This document shows positions 29,001-37,589 of a stretch of 64,000 nt of DNA, one piece after another. The notes under the pieces were generated by a model. That model did not search any database. It was not told where the DNA came from and worked only from the letters and a program-made list of their open reading frames with translations. Made by a program: the position numbers and the translations under genes. Position 1 is the first letter of the stretch, and each line of letters starts with the position of its first letter. Source of the DNA: Adhaeribacter rhizoryzae (GTDB lineage Bacteria; Bacteroidota; Bacteroidia; Cytophagales; Hymenobacteraceae); the NCBI RefSeq assembly GCF_008629685.1, contig NZ_VWSF01000027.1, forward strand, positions 1 to 64,000, in the 5' to 3' direction.

Positions 29001-29176
29001 GTTTAGGTGGTCTTACCGTATGGGTATCCGGCGATAATTTATGGATTAATACTGCTCGTAAAGGCTTTAACCCTGCTATTTCGGAGGCTGGTAGCTCTAA
29101 CCGCGATAATAACCAAAGCAGATACCAGTACAATCCTTTATCTACCTTAACCGGTGGTTTACGCGTTAAATTTTAA
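26045..29176 (+). CDS. SusC/RagA family TonB-linked outer membrane transporter (body; N-terminus cut off by TAG)
   Basis: SusC proteins are TonB-dependent barrels that import oligosaccharides or peptides with a SusD lipoprotein lid. The frame runs from the TAG at 25999 to 29176 (about 1,058 codons after the stop); the TTG at 26045 is the first possible start after it. Visible parts are the carboxypeptidase-like domain (GVTVLVKGTSTGTSTD), the TonB-box/plug region (LNEVVITGYSTQ, then IRIRGLGSVNG), the ALKDAAATAIYGSRG-type plug signature (VLKDAAATAIYGSRG), and a long beta-barrel ending LRVKF. Apart from the TAG it is intact, so the lesion is probably recent, or the gene is read through. Without its signal peptide the product would not be exported. 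Confidence 0.85.
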   Translation: MPGVTVLVKGTSTGTSTDVDGNYTINVPASGVLSFSFIGYTTVERAIGNATTINVTLNVDAAQLNEVVITGYSTQTQQSFTGSAKVVSGENLERKNVSNVSQALAGEVAGVRVINTSGQPGSTGTIRIRGLGSVNGNRDPLYVVDGVPFTGNLNAINPADIESATVLKDAAATAIYGSRGANGVVVITTKSGKGKASYIEADASTGTNMALLPRYSTIKSPEQYIGLGWEALYNQGVALNNANPTNFANTRLFSTSGIRTNYNMWNATAAELIDPATRTVRPGVTRKYTPENWEDFAFQNAARNEVNVKFGGSTGKTNYYSSFGFLDDQGYIINSDFQRLSARLNVTQEIKKWLTGGVNFGYARTESNNNGQSEDSGSIFWFADNMPPIYPLFMRDGEGKLLTDPIFGGNRFDYGGGSNATSRGFGGLTNAISDATYDVNRNNRNELNGSANLNFNILEGLTFENRLGLQYYNDKYVNRGNKYYGSSASQNGSLYTEREELTSFNLLNLLRYNKTFGQHGIEALAAHEASNWRRSLLIASGYNLVDPDLLDLSNAVVFNPSNSYTNAYSLESYFAQVNYDFSKKYFLSGTIRRDGSSRFREDKWGTFGSIGAAWLISSEDFMSNLPILNNLKLKASYGLIGDQAGVGYYPGYDLFNVDNLNDAPAFSFYTKGNPNLTWETSKMFQTGIEFSLGEFLDGSLDYYIKNTDNLIFERRVGPSIGYALLLVNDGKLRNRGFEFDLTGHVLKTEDYRLDLNVNGEIFDNEITEMPLDPVTGKQKPIDVQAPYGWSVGHSIFDFYMREYAGVDKVDGRAMWNVVYNDANNNNTVDAGEGIADLTNYLAGNPDVQESDLKTTTTKTYTSATQKYIGKSAIPKIRGAFNLAGGYKGFDLSAQFIYSLGGYAYDYRYASLMGNGLIGSNNWHTDILNRWQSADAPGDGVVPRLSNNADLNAAGASTRFLTKANYLGLNNVRLSYTVPANLTEKVGLGGLTVWVSGDNLWINTARKGFNPAISEAGSSNRDNNQSRYQYNPLSTLTGGLRVKF

Positions 29177-29186
29177 TTAAACAGAA

Positions 29187-30749
29187 ATGAAGAAAAATAT
29201 ATATTTAATGGGTGCAGTTGCTCTTTCGTTTTTGGTGAGCAGTTGTAAAGATGATTTTCTGGATGAAAAACCAACCCAACGGTTATCGCCGGAACAAATT
29301 GCCAAAGCAGCGGAAAAAGACCCTACTTTGTTAAATGGCAGTATTGCGGGTTTATACGCTACCATGTATAATACCGAAACTGGCGGTACCACTAACCACG
29401 ACGATTTCGGCCAAAAAGGCTACGATATTTTCAGCGATTTTCTGGTATCGGATGTGGCTTTGGCCGGTACAAATTACGGCTGGTATACCACCGTGGTACG
29501 GTATCAGGCTACTAAAGATTTTACGGGTAACCCGGCTTACCAACCGTGGCGGTATTATTACCGGCTTATTTTGGGCGCCAATACCGTAATAGATGCCTTG
29601 GGTGGTTCAGATGCCGAGCAAACCTTACCGCAAAACCGTTATACCATGGGCCAGGCCAAAGCAGTTCGGGCTTACGCTTACTTTTACCTGGCGCAGTTTT
29701 ATGCAACCGGTTATGGTAATGGCACCGAAAAAATATTGCCTATCTACAAAGATACCAATTCGCCGAACCAGCCAAAAAGCACTACCGCTGAGGTTTATGA
29801 TTTTATCGTGTCGGATTTAACCCAGGCCATCGAATATTTAGACGGCTTTAACCGGGCTTCTAAAGACCAGATAAATCAGCAGGTAGCAAAAGGCTTATTG
29901 GTTTACGCTTTATCGGCAAGGGGTACAACCGCCGATTTAAATCAGGTAGTTAAGCTTACCGATGAAGTTATTGCCAATGGCGGTTTCCGGTTGTTAGAGA
30001 AAAACGAAGTAGTTGCCCAGATTGATCCGGCTACCGGCCGTGTGTTAAATCCGGAATCGGGCTTTAACAATGTAGCTAGCCCAAGCTGGATGTGGGGCGT
30101 AGACCTTACTTTAGCCAATAACCTCGACCTGGTATCGTGGTGGGGACAAATGGATATTTTTACTTACAGCTATGCCTGGGCCGGTGACCCTAAAACCATC
30201 GACAAAGGCTTGTATGATGCCATTCGGGCCGACGATGTTAGAAAAAATCAGTTTGATCCGGAAGATGGTGGTGTTGAGCAATTCTACGAAGAAGATGGCT
30301 ACGCCGAAGGCGACATGGACTTAATGCCGGTAAATAAATTCTTTGATCCGGCTCGCGTAATTGGTGGTCAGCGTAATGTGGTTACCGATTACGTGTACAT
30401 GCGCTTAGAAGAAATGTATTTATTAAACGCCGAAGCCAAAGCCCGGTTAGGCCAGGAAGGTGCCGCCAAAGACATTCTGAAACAACTGTTAGCCAAAAGG
30501 CTAACCAACGTTAATTATGTAGATGCTTTGGGCGGACAAGCCTTGCTAGATGAAATTTACCTGCAAACCCGCATAGAATTATGGGGAGAAGGCAAAGCTT
30601 ATTTAGCCATGAAACGCCTGAAGAAAACCGTTACCCGCGGTTCTAACCATTTGTTCGAAGCCGGGAAATCGTTTACGTATGACGCCGACGAATTAACTTT
30701 CCCAATTCCGCAGGCCGAAGTATTAAACAATCCAGTGCTGAACCAATAA
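29187..30749 (+). CDS. SusD/RagB family nutrient-binding outer membrane lipoprotein
   Basis: This 520-residue lipoprotein pairs with SusC as the surface lid that binds substrate. The signal peptide ends in the lipobox VSSC with Cys20. The family N-terminus KDDFLDEKPTQRLSPEQ is present, as are the TPR-like helices (GQAKAVRAYAYFYLAQFYATGYG) and the C-terminal RIELWGEGKAYLAMKRLKK segment. It starts 10 bases after the susC stop. An S9 peptidase follows, which suggests peptides as substrate, but this is inference. A strong terminator lies at 30806-30841. Confidence 0.95.
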   Translation: MKKNIYLMGAVALSFLVSSCKDDFLDEKPTQRLSPEQIAKAAEKDPTLLNGSIAGLYATMYNTETGGTTNHDDFGQKGYDIFSDFLVSDVALAGTNYGWYTTVVRYQATKDFTGNPAYQPWRYYYRLILGANTVIDALGGSDAEQTLPQNRYTMGQAKAVRAYAYFYLAQFYATGYGNGTEKILPIYKDTNSPNQPKSTTAEVYDFIVSDLTQAIEYLDGFNRASKDQINQQVAKGLLVYALSARGTTADLNQVVKLTDEVIANGGFRLLEKNEVVAQIDPATGRVLNPESGFNNVASPSWMWGVDLTLANNLDLVSWWGQMDIFTYSYAWAGDPKTIDKGLYDAIRADDVRKNQFDPEDGGVEQFYEEDGYAEGDMDLMPVNKFFDPARVIGGQRNVVTDYVYMRLEEMYLLNAEAKARLGQEGAAKDILKQLLAKRLTNVNYVDALGGQALLDEIYLQTRIELWGEGKAYLAMKRLKKTVTRGSNHLFEAGKSFTYDADELTFPIPQAEVLNNPVLNQ

Positions 30750-30805
30750 GTAGTTTTTAGATAGCTAATAAGCTATCCGGAAATTATAATTTAACTAATA
30801 GTATT

Positions 30806-30841
30806 ACAAGGGCTGTTCGCAAGAGCAGCCCTTGTTTTTAT
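30806..30841 (+). terminator. Intrinsic terminator of the susCD operon
   Basis: ACAAGGGCTG and CAGCCCTTGT form a 10-bp stem around TTCGCAAGAG, followed by TTTTTA, 57 bases past the susD stop. Confidence 0.9.
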
Positions 30842-30974
30842 TATCAGCAACCGCTATAGCGCGGATTTACTTCCGTGCATTTCTGAATATAAATAATGGC
30901 GGGTAAACAAGAGCAGCCATGCTGTTTTTATCAGAATTTTATTAAAACTTGTACCGAATTTATTTCCTCTTGCT

Positions 30975-33374
30975 ATGCTTCTTTCCAAACGGTTCAATAT
31001 TCTAATATTTACAGTTCTATCGGGTTTATTCTCCCAAACAGGTTTTTGTCAGGGAAACGCTACGGCCACCCTAACCATAGACCAAATAATGCAGGGAACG
31101 GCTTTTACCGGCACTTCGCCCAGCAATATTTCTTGGTCGGAAAATGGCCGGCAAATATATTTCCAGTGGAACCCCGATAACAACCGCCGCGATTCTTTAT
31201 ATACCGTTAATGCCGATGGCAAAAATATCCGGAAAGTAACGGCCTCGGCAAGCCAGTTATTGCCAACTAGTAACGGGGCTTATAACCGCAACTACACCCA
31301 AAAAGTGTATGAAAAAAACGGCGATATTTATTTGCTGGATGTAAAATCAGGTAAAATAGAGCAGCTTACCAATACCGTAGAGCGAGAATATTTGCCGGAC
31401 TTTACTTTCGACCAAAAGAAAATAGCTTTCCTGCAAAATAACAATTTGTTTTACTTGCACTTGGGTTCCGGCCAGTTGGTGCAGCTAACCGATTTTAGAA
31501 AAGGCCCCAAACCTACTGACCCGGAAGCGCCCAAAAGCGAACAGGAAAAATGGCTACGCAGCCAGCAACCCGCATTATTAAATATTGTAAAACTTCGCGA
31601 AGCTGATAAAGCCACAGCAAAAGCCCAGGTTAAAGCCAATACCCGAAATCGGCCCTTAACAATTTACCTCGGCGATAAAGCTGTAGATAATATAGTACTG
31701 AGCCCCGACGAACAATATATTACTTACCGTTTGTCTGCTTCGGTGGCAGCTAATACCCAAATAGCGCAGGTGCCAAATTTTGTAACGGGTTCAGGCTTTA
31801 CCCAAAATATTGCTACGCGCCCCAAAGTAGGTCATCCCCAGCCGGCTTACGAAATGGCTGTTTACAACCGCCACCAGGATACAACTTACCAAGTTCCTTT
31901 CACAGATTTGCCGGGTATAAACGAAGTACCAGCTTTCCGGAAAGATTATGCAACTAAAAAAGAAAATACGCCAAAGCCTCGCGCGATAATAGCTTACGGG
32001 CCGGTTTGGTCCGATAATGGAAAAAATGCCTTGCTGGTAGCGCGCGCCCAGGATAACAAAGACCGCTGGCTGCTTAGTTTTGAGCCAACTACCCGTACTA
32101 CCAAATTATTATACCGGCAACACGACGAGGCCTGGATTAATGGCCCTGGTATTGGCTACGGAGCCGGCGAAATTGGCTGGTTACCCGATAATGAGCACAT
32201 CTGGTTTCAATCGGAAGAAACCGGTTATTCGCACTTGTATACCGTAAATATTAAAACTGGCGCCAAAAAAGCTTTAACCCACGGCAACTACGAAATATCA
32301 AACCTGCAGCTATCCCGTAATAAAAAGTACTGGTATTTTAATGCAAACAAAAACCACCCCGGCGATGTTCAATTTTACCGGTTGCCCCTACAGGGCGGCG
32401 AAGCCATTGCTTTAACGTCTTTGCCCGGCAGCCACGAGGTAACTTTATCGCCGGACGAGAAAACGCTGGCCATCCGGTATTCTTACAGCAACAAGCCCTG
32501 GGAATTGTATTTGCAGGATAATCGGCCAGGGGCTAAACCCAAGCAAGTTACCAATTCGTTACCCCCCGCTTTTAAGGCCTATAACTGGCGCGAACCCGAA
32601 GTATTATCTTTTAAAGCCGCCGATGGCGTTAATATTTTTGCCCGATTATACCGCCCGGCCCAAACCGTTGCCAAAGGCCCAGCGGTAATTTTTGTACACG
32701 GAGCCGGTTATCTGCAAAACGCGCATAAATGGTGGAGCCAATATTTTCGGGAGTACATGTTTCATAATTTTTTGGTTGACCAAGGTTATACCGTACTGGA
32801 TATTGATTACCGGGGCAGCTCAGGTTATGGCCGCGACGTACGTACCGGCATTTACCGCCACATGGGCGGCAAAGACCTCTCTGACCACGTAGACGGCGCT
32901 AAATTACTGGTAGATAAGTACGGCGTGGATGCCAAACGCATTGGTATTTATGGCGGCTCGTACGGTGGCTTTATTACCTTAATGGCCATGTTTACGCAGC
33001 CTGATGTTTTTGCAGCGGGGGCGGCCTTGCGATCCGTTACCGATTGGGCGCATTATAACCACGGCTATACTGCTAATATTTTAAATGAGCCTTTTACCGA
33101 TAGTCTCGCTTATGTAAAGAGTTCGCCGATATATTTTGCTGAAGGCTTAAAAGGTGCCTTACTCATGTGCCACGGCATGGTAGATACCAACGTGCATTTT
33201 CAGGATATTGTGCGGTTGTCGCAGCGGTTAATTGAGCTTAAAAAAGAAAACTGGGAATTAGCCGTTTACCCCGTAGAAGACCATGCTTTTACCGAACCGA
33301 GCAGTTGGGCCGACGAGTACAAACGCATTTTTAAACTCTTTGAAACAAACTTAAAACCTGCTGTTAAGCCTTAA
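30975..33374 (+). CDS. Secreted S9 family (prolyl oligopeptidase / dipeptidyl peptidase IV-like) serine peptidase
   Basis: This 799-residue exported peptidase has a signal peptide ending FCQ at about residue 26. Residues 30-540 form a beta-propeller with repeated YTVNADGKNIRKVT and YLLDVKSGKIEQLT blades. Residues 545-799 are an alpha/beta hydrolase domain: FVHGAGYLQNAHKWW, DIDYRGSSGYGRD, nucleophile Ser662 in GGSYGG, Asp737 in GMVDTNVHF and His770 in EDHAF. It cleaves short peptides from their N-terminal side, likely after proline. Its neighbours upstream are SusCD, from which it is separated by a terminator, and a GNAT gene starts 14 bases downstream. Confidence 0.9.
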   Translation: MLLSKRFNILIFTVLSGLFSQTGFCQGNATATLTIDQIMQGTAFTGTSPSNISWSENGRQIYFQWNPDNNRRDSLYTVNADGKNIRKVTASASQLLPTSNGAYNRNYTQKVYEKNGDIYLLDVKSGKIEQLTNTVEREYLPDFTFDQKKIAFLQNNNLFYLHLGSGQLVQLTDFRKGPKPTDPEAPKSEQEKWLRSQQPALLNIVKLREADKATAKAQVKANTRNRPLTIYLGDKAVDNIVLSPDEQYITYRLSASVAANTQIAQVPNFVTGSGFTQNIATRPKVGHPQPAYEMAVYNRHQDTTYQVPFTDLPGINEVPAFRKDYATKKENTPKPRAIIAYGPVWSDNGKNALLVARAQDNKDRWLLSFEPTTRTTKLLYRQHDEAWINGPGIGYGAGEIGWLPDNEHIWFQSEETGYSHLYTVNIKTGAKKALTHGNYEISNLQLSRNKKYWYFNANKNHPGDVQFYRLPLQGGEAIALTSLPGSHEVTLSPDEKTLAIRYSYSNKPWELYLQDNRPGAKPKQVTNSLPPAFKAYNWREPEVLSFKAADGVNIFARLYRPAQTVAKGPAVIFVHGAGYLQNAHKWWSQYFREYMFHNFLVDQGYTVLDIDYRGSSGYGRDVRTGIYRHMGGKDLSDHVDGAKLLVDKYGVDAKRIGIYGGSYGGFITLMAMFTQPDVFAAGAALRSVTDWAHYNHGYTANILNEPFTDSLAYVKSSPIYFAEGLKGALLMCHGMVDTNVHFQDIVRLSQRLIELKKENWELAVYPVEDHAFTEPSSWADEYKRIFKLFETNLKPAVKP

Positions 33375-33388
33375 ACCAGTTTCTATAA

Positions 33389-33871
33389 ATGTCAGCAGAA
33401 TATACCAAGGGCGATTTTATTATTTCCATTGATTCGGCTAAACTGCAGTTAGCGGTTATTTACGAATATTTAGCGAAAGAATCTTACTGGGCCGAAAATA
33501 TTCCTCTGGAAGTGGTTACGCGGGCAATCGCCAACTCTTTAAATTTTGGCTTGTACACGGCATCAGGTGAGCAAATAGGTTTTGCCCGGATTATTACCGA
33601 TTATGCCACGTTTGCTTATTTAGCAGATGTTTTTGTGTTGCCGGAATACCTGGGGCAAGGCTTATCTAAATGGTTAATGGAATGCATTATGGCGTACCCC
33701 GATTTACAAAACTTACGGCGCTTTATGCTCATGACCCGGGATGCCCATACTCTTTACACTCGTTTTGGCTTTACGCCGCTAAAAGATGCCGCTAATTGTC
33801 TGGAAATAGCACGGCCCGGCCTTTACAAACCAGAAACTGATACAGTAGAATTAGTTAGAGATCCAGCCTAA
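33389..33871 (+). CDS. GNAT N-acetyltransferase
   Basis: This 160-residue acetyltransferase has the motif-A segment YLADVFVLPEYLGQGLSKWLME, with the Q-x-x-G loop that binds acetyl-CoA, followed by RRFMLMTRDAHTLYTRFGF (motif B). It begins 14 bases after the S9 peptidase stop codon and is likely in the same transcript. The substrate is unknown. A terminator follows at 33914-33951. Confidence 0.85.
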   Translation: MSAEYTKGDFIISIDSAKLQLAVIYEYLAKESYWAENIPLEVVTRAIANSLNFGLYTASGEQIGFARIITDYATFAYLADVFVLPEYLGQGLSKWLMECIMAYPDLQNLRRFMLMTRDAHTLYTRFGFTPLKDAANCLEIARPGLYKPETDTVELVRDPA

Positions 33872-33913
33872 TATTTAAACCTATGCCGAATTGAATTAAG
33901 CTGCAGCTAAAAG

Positions 33914-33951
33914 AAAAACCTCACAGATCCCAAAGACCTGTGAGGTTTTTT
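33914..33951 (+). terminator. Intrinsic terminator after the GNAT gene
   Basis: AAAAACCTCACAG and CTGTGAGGTTTTTT pair in a 13-bp stem with an 11-base loop. It can act in both directions and also lies upstream of the leftward PAP2 gene end at 34066. Confidence 0.88.
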
Positions 33952-34065
33952 CATTTAGATACTTAAGGACGACAGTTTAACTCCTCAGATATAGCCGCAC
34001 TAAAAAATATTGAATTTTATTCCTTTAAGTTCAACAACCAATAACTAACTACTAACAACTTAAAA

Positions 34066-34887
34066 TCAGAACTTATAACTCAGCGCCATACCGTTCGAAA
34101 TCTCATCCATTACCGGCATAACTACTGGCGTAACAGAGAAGCCGGAAGCATTTCCTTTTTTGTGTAAGTGCGGTACCAAAATACCCACGGCGGTGCCAAT
34201 AGAATATCCGGTTATTACATCGCTTAAAAAATGCTTGCCGGCTTTAAGACGTAAATAGCCCACAGTGGCTGGTACAGCGGCAGCAGCTCCCCAAACAAAA
34301 GGTCGGGCCGGCGAATCGGGGTTAAAGTCATGAAAAACTTTGGCCAGGAAAAAAGTAGCCGAGGCGGTAGCGGCCGGGTGCCCCGCAAAAAAAGCATTGC
34401 GGGCGTTTTTGCTGGTTCGGTCCTTTAGGGGCGCTTCGGTGCCATATACCATGGGTCTTTTACGGTCTACCAGGCCCGCCGTCATGGCAAATAAAGTACC
34501 CGTTACCGACATGGTTTCGGCGTAAAGCAAAAATACCTGGGGCGCATTCTGGTAAACATCTTTGTCAAGGAGCAAGGCTAAAGGCGCTACAAAAGAACCG
34601 TAAAACGGAATATCGCTCGTTTTCTTAGCCGATTCGCTATAATAGCCCGCCGAAAACCGGTCGAAAGAATTTATGTCGTTTTTAGAACGGGAAAGCGTTA
34701 GGGCCTGGGCTTCCGGAATACTTTCTTTCTGACTGATAAAATAAACACCCAATCCGCTTAAACCAACACCGGCTATGGTTACCGGCAAATCTACTTTCAG
34801 ATTGGTTTTGTAAGGCGAATTGTCTTGGCCAAAAGAAGCAAAAGAAACCTGCAATAAGGTAAACAGAAGTAATATTTTATTCTTCAT
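34066..34887 (-). CDS. PAP2 family phosphatase
   Basis: This 273-residue exported membrane-associated phosphatase has a signal peptide ending SFGQ. The PAP2 catalytic motifs appear in order: KRP (in VDRKRPMVYG), AGHPA (in FFAGHPAATASATF) and RxxxxxHFLSD (in RLKAGKHFLSDVITG). The histidines in motifs 2 and 3 form the phospho-enzyme and acid/base pair. The family dephosphorylates lipid phosphates such as undecaprenyl pyrophosphate or phosphatidic acid. The AGHPA form is a common variant of SGH. It stands alone between terminators and a divergent gene. Confidence 0.88.
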   Translation of the reverse strand: MKNKILLLFTLLQVSFASFGQDNSPYKTNLKVDLPVTIAGVGLSGLGVYFISQKESIPEAQALTLSRSKNDINSFDRFSAGYYSESAKKTSDIPFYGSFVAPLALLLDKDVYQNAPQVFLLYAETMSVTGTLFAMTAGLVDRKRPMVYGTEAPLKDRTSKNARNAFFAGHPAATASATFFLAKVFHDFNPDSPARPFVWGAAAAVPATVGYLRLKAGKHFLSDVITGYSIGTAVGILVPHLHKKGNASGFSVTPVVMPVMDEISNGMALSYKF

Positions 34888-34995
34888 AAAAGTTTATATC
34901 GTTTTTTTAATACTTGAGTGGTTTTGAAACGGTAAACCTGGGGTAAAAGTTTTTAGATGCAGCCTGGTATGCCCCGCAAGCAGGGTACCCGAACG

Positions 34996-35030
34996 GTTGT
35001 TGGTAGAAAGAAGCATTAACCGTATCTTTG
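34996..35030 (+). promoter_or_regulatory. Promoter for the membrane protein at 35050
   Basis: TATCTTTG (35023-35030) is an exact TAnnTTTG box; TTGTTGG at about 34997 lies at -33 spacing. Transcription would begin about 15 bases before the start codon. Confidence 0.5.
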
Positions 35031-35049
35031 GTGGCAGAAACCTACCCGC

Positions 35050-35724
35050 ATGGCGCCAAATAAAATATCTAAACCCGAAGCCTTTATTCTTTACATTACT
35101 TTCGGGCTGCTTTTTTTTGGCATTGTGCTATCGCGCACCGACCGTTATTGGTTCGATTTTACTTACACCGCCGAAGATGGCTTTATTGAATGGGTGACGT
35201 TGCTGCCACTAATAGCAATGATGGTTATTAGCGGAAAACGAATAATTAAATTATACCGGGTACGCCGGCCTTTGTTTTTAGGTGCTTTGGCCGGGTTTAT
35301 GCTGCTTTGCTTTTTTTTAGCCGGCGAAGAACTTAGCTGGGGTCAGCGCTTTTTAAATTTAGAAAGCTCCGAATTTTTTAAAGCCAATAATTCGCAGAAA
35401 GAAACCAACCTGCACAACCTGGTAGTTGCAGGGCGCAGCATTAATTTAATTATTTTTTCCCGAACGCTGATTGTAGTTATGGCCGCTTACCTGGTAGCTT
35501 TACCTATATTTTACCAAAGAAGACCTGCCTTTAAAAATATAGTAAATTCGCTGGCTATTCCGGTACCACAGCTTTACCAAACTATTTGTTTTTTTCTGGT
35601 TTTCGGCTTAATAGCACTTTGCCCTTCGGGCCGCCGAGCCGAATTATTAGAATTTTGTAGTTGTTTTTTGCTTTTTCTCATCTTTAAATATCCCCGCAAT
35701 AAAGAAATATATAGGGTAACATAA
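35050..35724 (+). CDS. Polytopic membrane protein with a conserved EELSWGQRF motif
   Basis: This 224-residue integral membrane protein has about six hydrophobic segments (12-28, 45-60, 76-93, 133-155, 177-192, 198-212). It has one distinctive polar motif at about residues 97-106: AGEELSWGQRFLN, followed by a helix and ETNLHNL. The E-E-x-S-W-G-Q and N-L-H-N pair recurs in uncharacterised membrane proteins that I have seen in several phyla, but I know no function. Four or more polar residues inside a membrane protein usually mean an active site or ion path. It is monocistronic. Confidence 0.6.
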   Translation: MAPNKISKPEAFILYITFGLLFFGIVLSRTDRYWFDFTYTAEDGFIEWVTLLPLIAMMVISGKRIIKLYRVRRPLFLGALAGFMLLCFFLAGEELSWGQRFLNLESSEFFKANNSQKETNLHNLVVAGRSINLIIFSRTLIVVMAAYLVALPIFYQRRPAFKNIVNSLAIPVPQLYQTICFFLVFGLIALCPSGRRAELLEFCSCFLLFLIFKYPRNKEIYRVT

Positions 35725-35858
35725 GCATACGCTGGAGCACTTTAGCTACTCATTTTGGTTATAGGAAAATTAATAATCTGACCTATATCTGCCTGACAAC
35801 AAGGGGCCATTGCGTACTGAAATTTAGGTAAATAGGTTGTTCTTAAGTAAGAAATAAA

Positions 35859-35890
35859 GTTTTAACTCTGCCGGATTTGTTTTAGCTTTG
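35859..35890 (+). promoter_or_regulatory. Promoter for metK
   Basis: TAGCTTTG at 35883-35890 matches TAnnTTTG exactly; a GTTTTAA element lies 20-24 bases upstream. No SAM riboswitch was recognised in the metK leader. Confidence 0.5.
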
Positions 35891-35932
35891 CGATAACATA
35901 GATAATTAAATATATTTTACTCATATAAAGAA

Positions 35933-37186
35933 ATGCCATATTTATTTACTTCTGAATCCGTATCCGAAGGGCATCCGGATAAAATTGCCGACCAGATTTC
36001 AGATGCCCTGATTGATAATTTTTTAGCCTGGGATGCCGATTCCAAAGTAGCTTGCGAAACCTTGGTAACTACCGGACAAGTATTTTTGGCCGGCGAGGTA
36101 AAATCGCAGACTTATTTAGATGTGCAGAAAATTGCCCGCGAAGTAATTCAGAAAATTGGCTATACCAAGTCTGAATATATGTTCGAAGCAAATTCTTGCG
36201 GGGTATTATCGGCTATTCACGAGCAATCTGCCGATATTAACCAGGGCGTAGACCGGTTGAACCGGCAGGAGCAAGGTGCCGGCGACCAAGGTATGATGTT
36301 TGGCTATGCCACCAACGAAACCGATAATTACATGCCGCTGGCATTAGACCTGGCGCACAAAATATTAATTGAACTGGCTGCTATTCGGCGCGAAAATGGC
36401 GAAATTGATTATTTACGCCCGGATGCTAAATCGCAGGTAACCATCGAGTACAGCGATGATCATCGCCCCATCCGGATTGATGCCATTGTGGTTTCTACCC
36501 AGCACGATGATTTCGACAGCGAAGCAGCCATGCAGCAAAAAATTCGGGAAGATATTATTAATGTATTAATTCCGCGGGTAAAAAGTCAGCTTAAACCAGA
36601 ACTGCAAGCTTTGTTTACCGATGCTATTAAATACCACATTAACCCAACCGGTAAGTTTGTAATTGGTGGCCCGCACGGCGATACCGGCTTAACCGGCCGT
36701 AAAATTATTGTTGATACTTACGGCGGTAAAGGTGCGCACGGTGGTGGTGCTTTCTCGGGCAAAGACCCATCTAAAGTAGATCGCTCGGCTGCTTACGCTA
36801 CGCGCCACATTGCCAAAAACATGGTAGCTGCCGGCGTAGCCGACGAAATATTGGTGCAGGTTTCTTATGCCATTGGGGTTAAAGACCCCATGGGTATTTA
36901 TGTAAATACTTACGGTACGGCCAAAGTTGGTTTAACCGACGGCGAAATTGCCCAGAAAGTAGGTGAGATTTTCGATATGACGCCTTACGGCATTGAAACC
37001 CGTTTAAAACTGCGTAACCCAATTTATGCCGAAACTGCTGCTTACGGGCACATGGGCCGGAAAAATGAAACGGTAACCAAAACTTTTTCGGGTAATAATG
37101 GCGATAGCCGCCAGGTAGAAGTAGAATTATTTACCTGGGAAAAACTGGACTTTGTAGATCAGGTGAAAGCTGCTTTTAATTTATAA
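35933..37186 (+). CDS. metK: S-adenosylmethionine synthase
   Basis: This 417-residue enzyme makes S-adenosylmethionine from methionine and ATP. The family signatures are [21 protein letters not shown] at the N-terminus, [16 protein letters not shown] (methionine/ATP site), [21 protein letters not shown] and [19 protein letters not shown] (phosphate loop). Length is normal. It is flanked by its own promoter and a perfect 44-base bidirectional terminator that it shares with hpf. Confidence 0.97.
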   Translation: MPYLFTSESVSEGHPDKIADQISDALIDNFLAWDADSKVACETLVTTGQVFLAGEVKSQTYLDVQKIAREVIQKIGYTKSEYMFEANSCGVLSAIHEQSADINQGVDRLNRQEQGAGDQGMMFGYATNETDNYMPLALDLAHKILIELAAIRRENGEIDYLRPDAKSQVTIEYSDDHRPIRIDAIVVSTQHDDFDSEAAMQQKIREDIINVLIPRVKSQLKPELQALFTDAIKYHINPTGKFVIGGPHGDTGLTGRKIIVDTYGGKGAHGGGAFSGKDPSKVDRSAAYATRHIAKNMVAAGVADEILVQVSYAIGVKDPMGIYVNTYGTAKVGLTDGEIAQKVGEIFDMTPYGIETRLKLRNPIYAETAAYGHMGRKNETVTKTFSGNNGDSRQVEVELFTWEKLDFVDQVKAAFNL

Positions 37187-37203
37187 GCCTGCTAATTACC
37201 TCT

Positions 37204-37247
37204 AAAAAAGAGCGGCCTGACTTCATGAAGTCAGGCCGCTCTTTTTT
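37204..37247. terminator. Bidirectional terminator between metK and hpf
   Basis: AAAAAAGAGCGGCCTGACTT and AAGTCAGGCCGCTCTTTTTT form an unbroken stem of at least 18 bp. It closes metK on the plus strand and hpf on the minus strand. Confidence 0.95.
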
Positions 37248-37266
37248 ATTTTATACAATCCTGTTT

Positions 37267-37566
37267 TTAATGCGTAGCTAACTTTTCTTTGTATTTTTTA
37301 ACCTGCCGCGATAAAATATCCAAGGCTTCGTCGGTTGCATTTTCAAAAGTAGCGCCTTCGGTTTTGGTAAAAAGCGTTTGCCCGGGTACAAACAGCTTAA
37401 CTTCTACAATTTTATTATTTACAGGATTATTATTATCAAGTCTTAAATATACCTCGCCATCTGTAATTCTATCAAAAAAAGTATCCAGTTTATTAAGTTT
37501 CGTCTGAATAAAATCTAACAAAGATTGGTCGGCATCGAAGTGGATGGAATACATCTGTAGCTTCAT
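37267..37566 (-). CDS. hpf: Ribosome hibernation-promoting factor, short form
   Basis: This 99-residue member of the HPF/RaiA family (ribosome-associated inhibitor) binds the 30S subunit in the A/P-site region and stabilises inactive ribosomes. The pattern is MYSIHFDADQSLLDFIQTKLNKLDTFFDRITDGEVYL and then KIVEVKLFVPGQTLF and DEALDILSRQVKKYKEKL. It lacks the long-form dimerisation tail. It lies about 20 bases downstream of the xerC-like gene and is read leftward with rpsU and xerC, an order common in Bacteroidota. Confidence 0.9.
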   Translation of the reverse strand: MKLQMYSIHFDADQSLLDFIQTKLNKLDTFFDRITDGEVYLRLDNNNPVNNKIVEVKLFVPGQTLFTKTEGATFENATDEALDILSRQVKKYKEKLATH

Positions 37567-37589
37567 AGTTTATTAATTTTAGGTTGAAC

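Noticed and set aside
35820-35932. SAM riboswitch in the metK leader
   Set aside because: None of the conserved blocks of known SAM aptamers was visible; the leader is short after the predicted transcript start.
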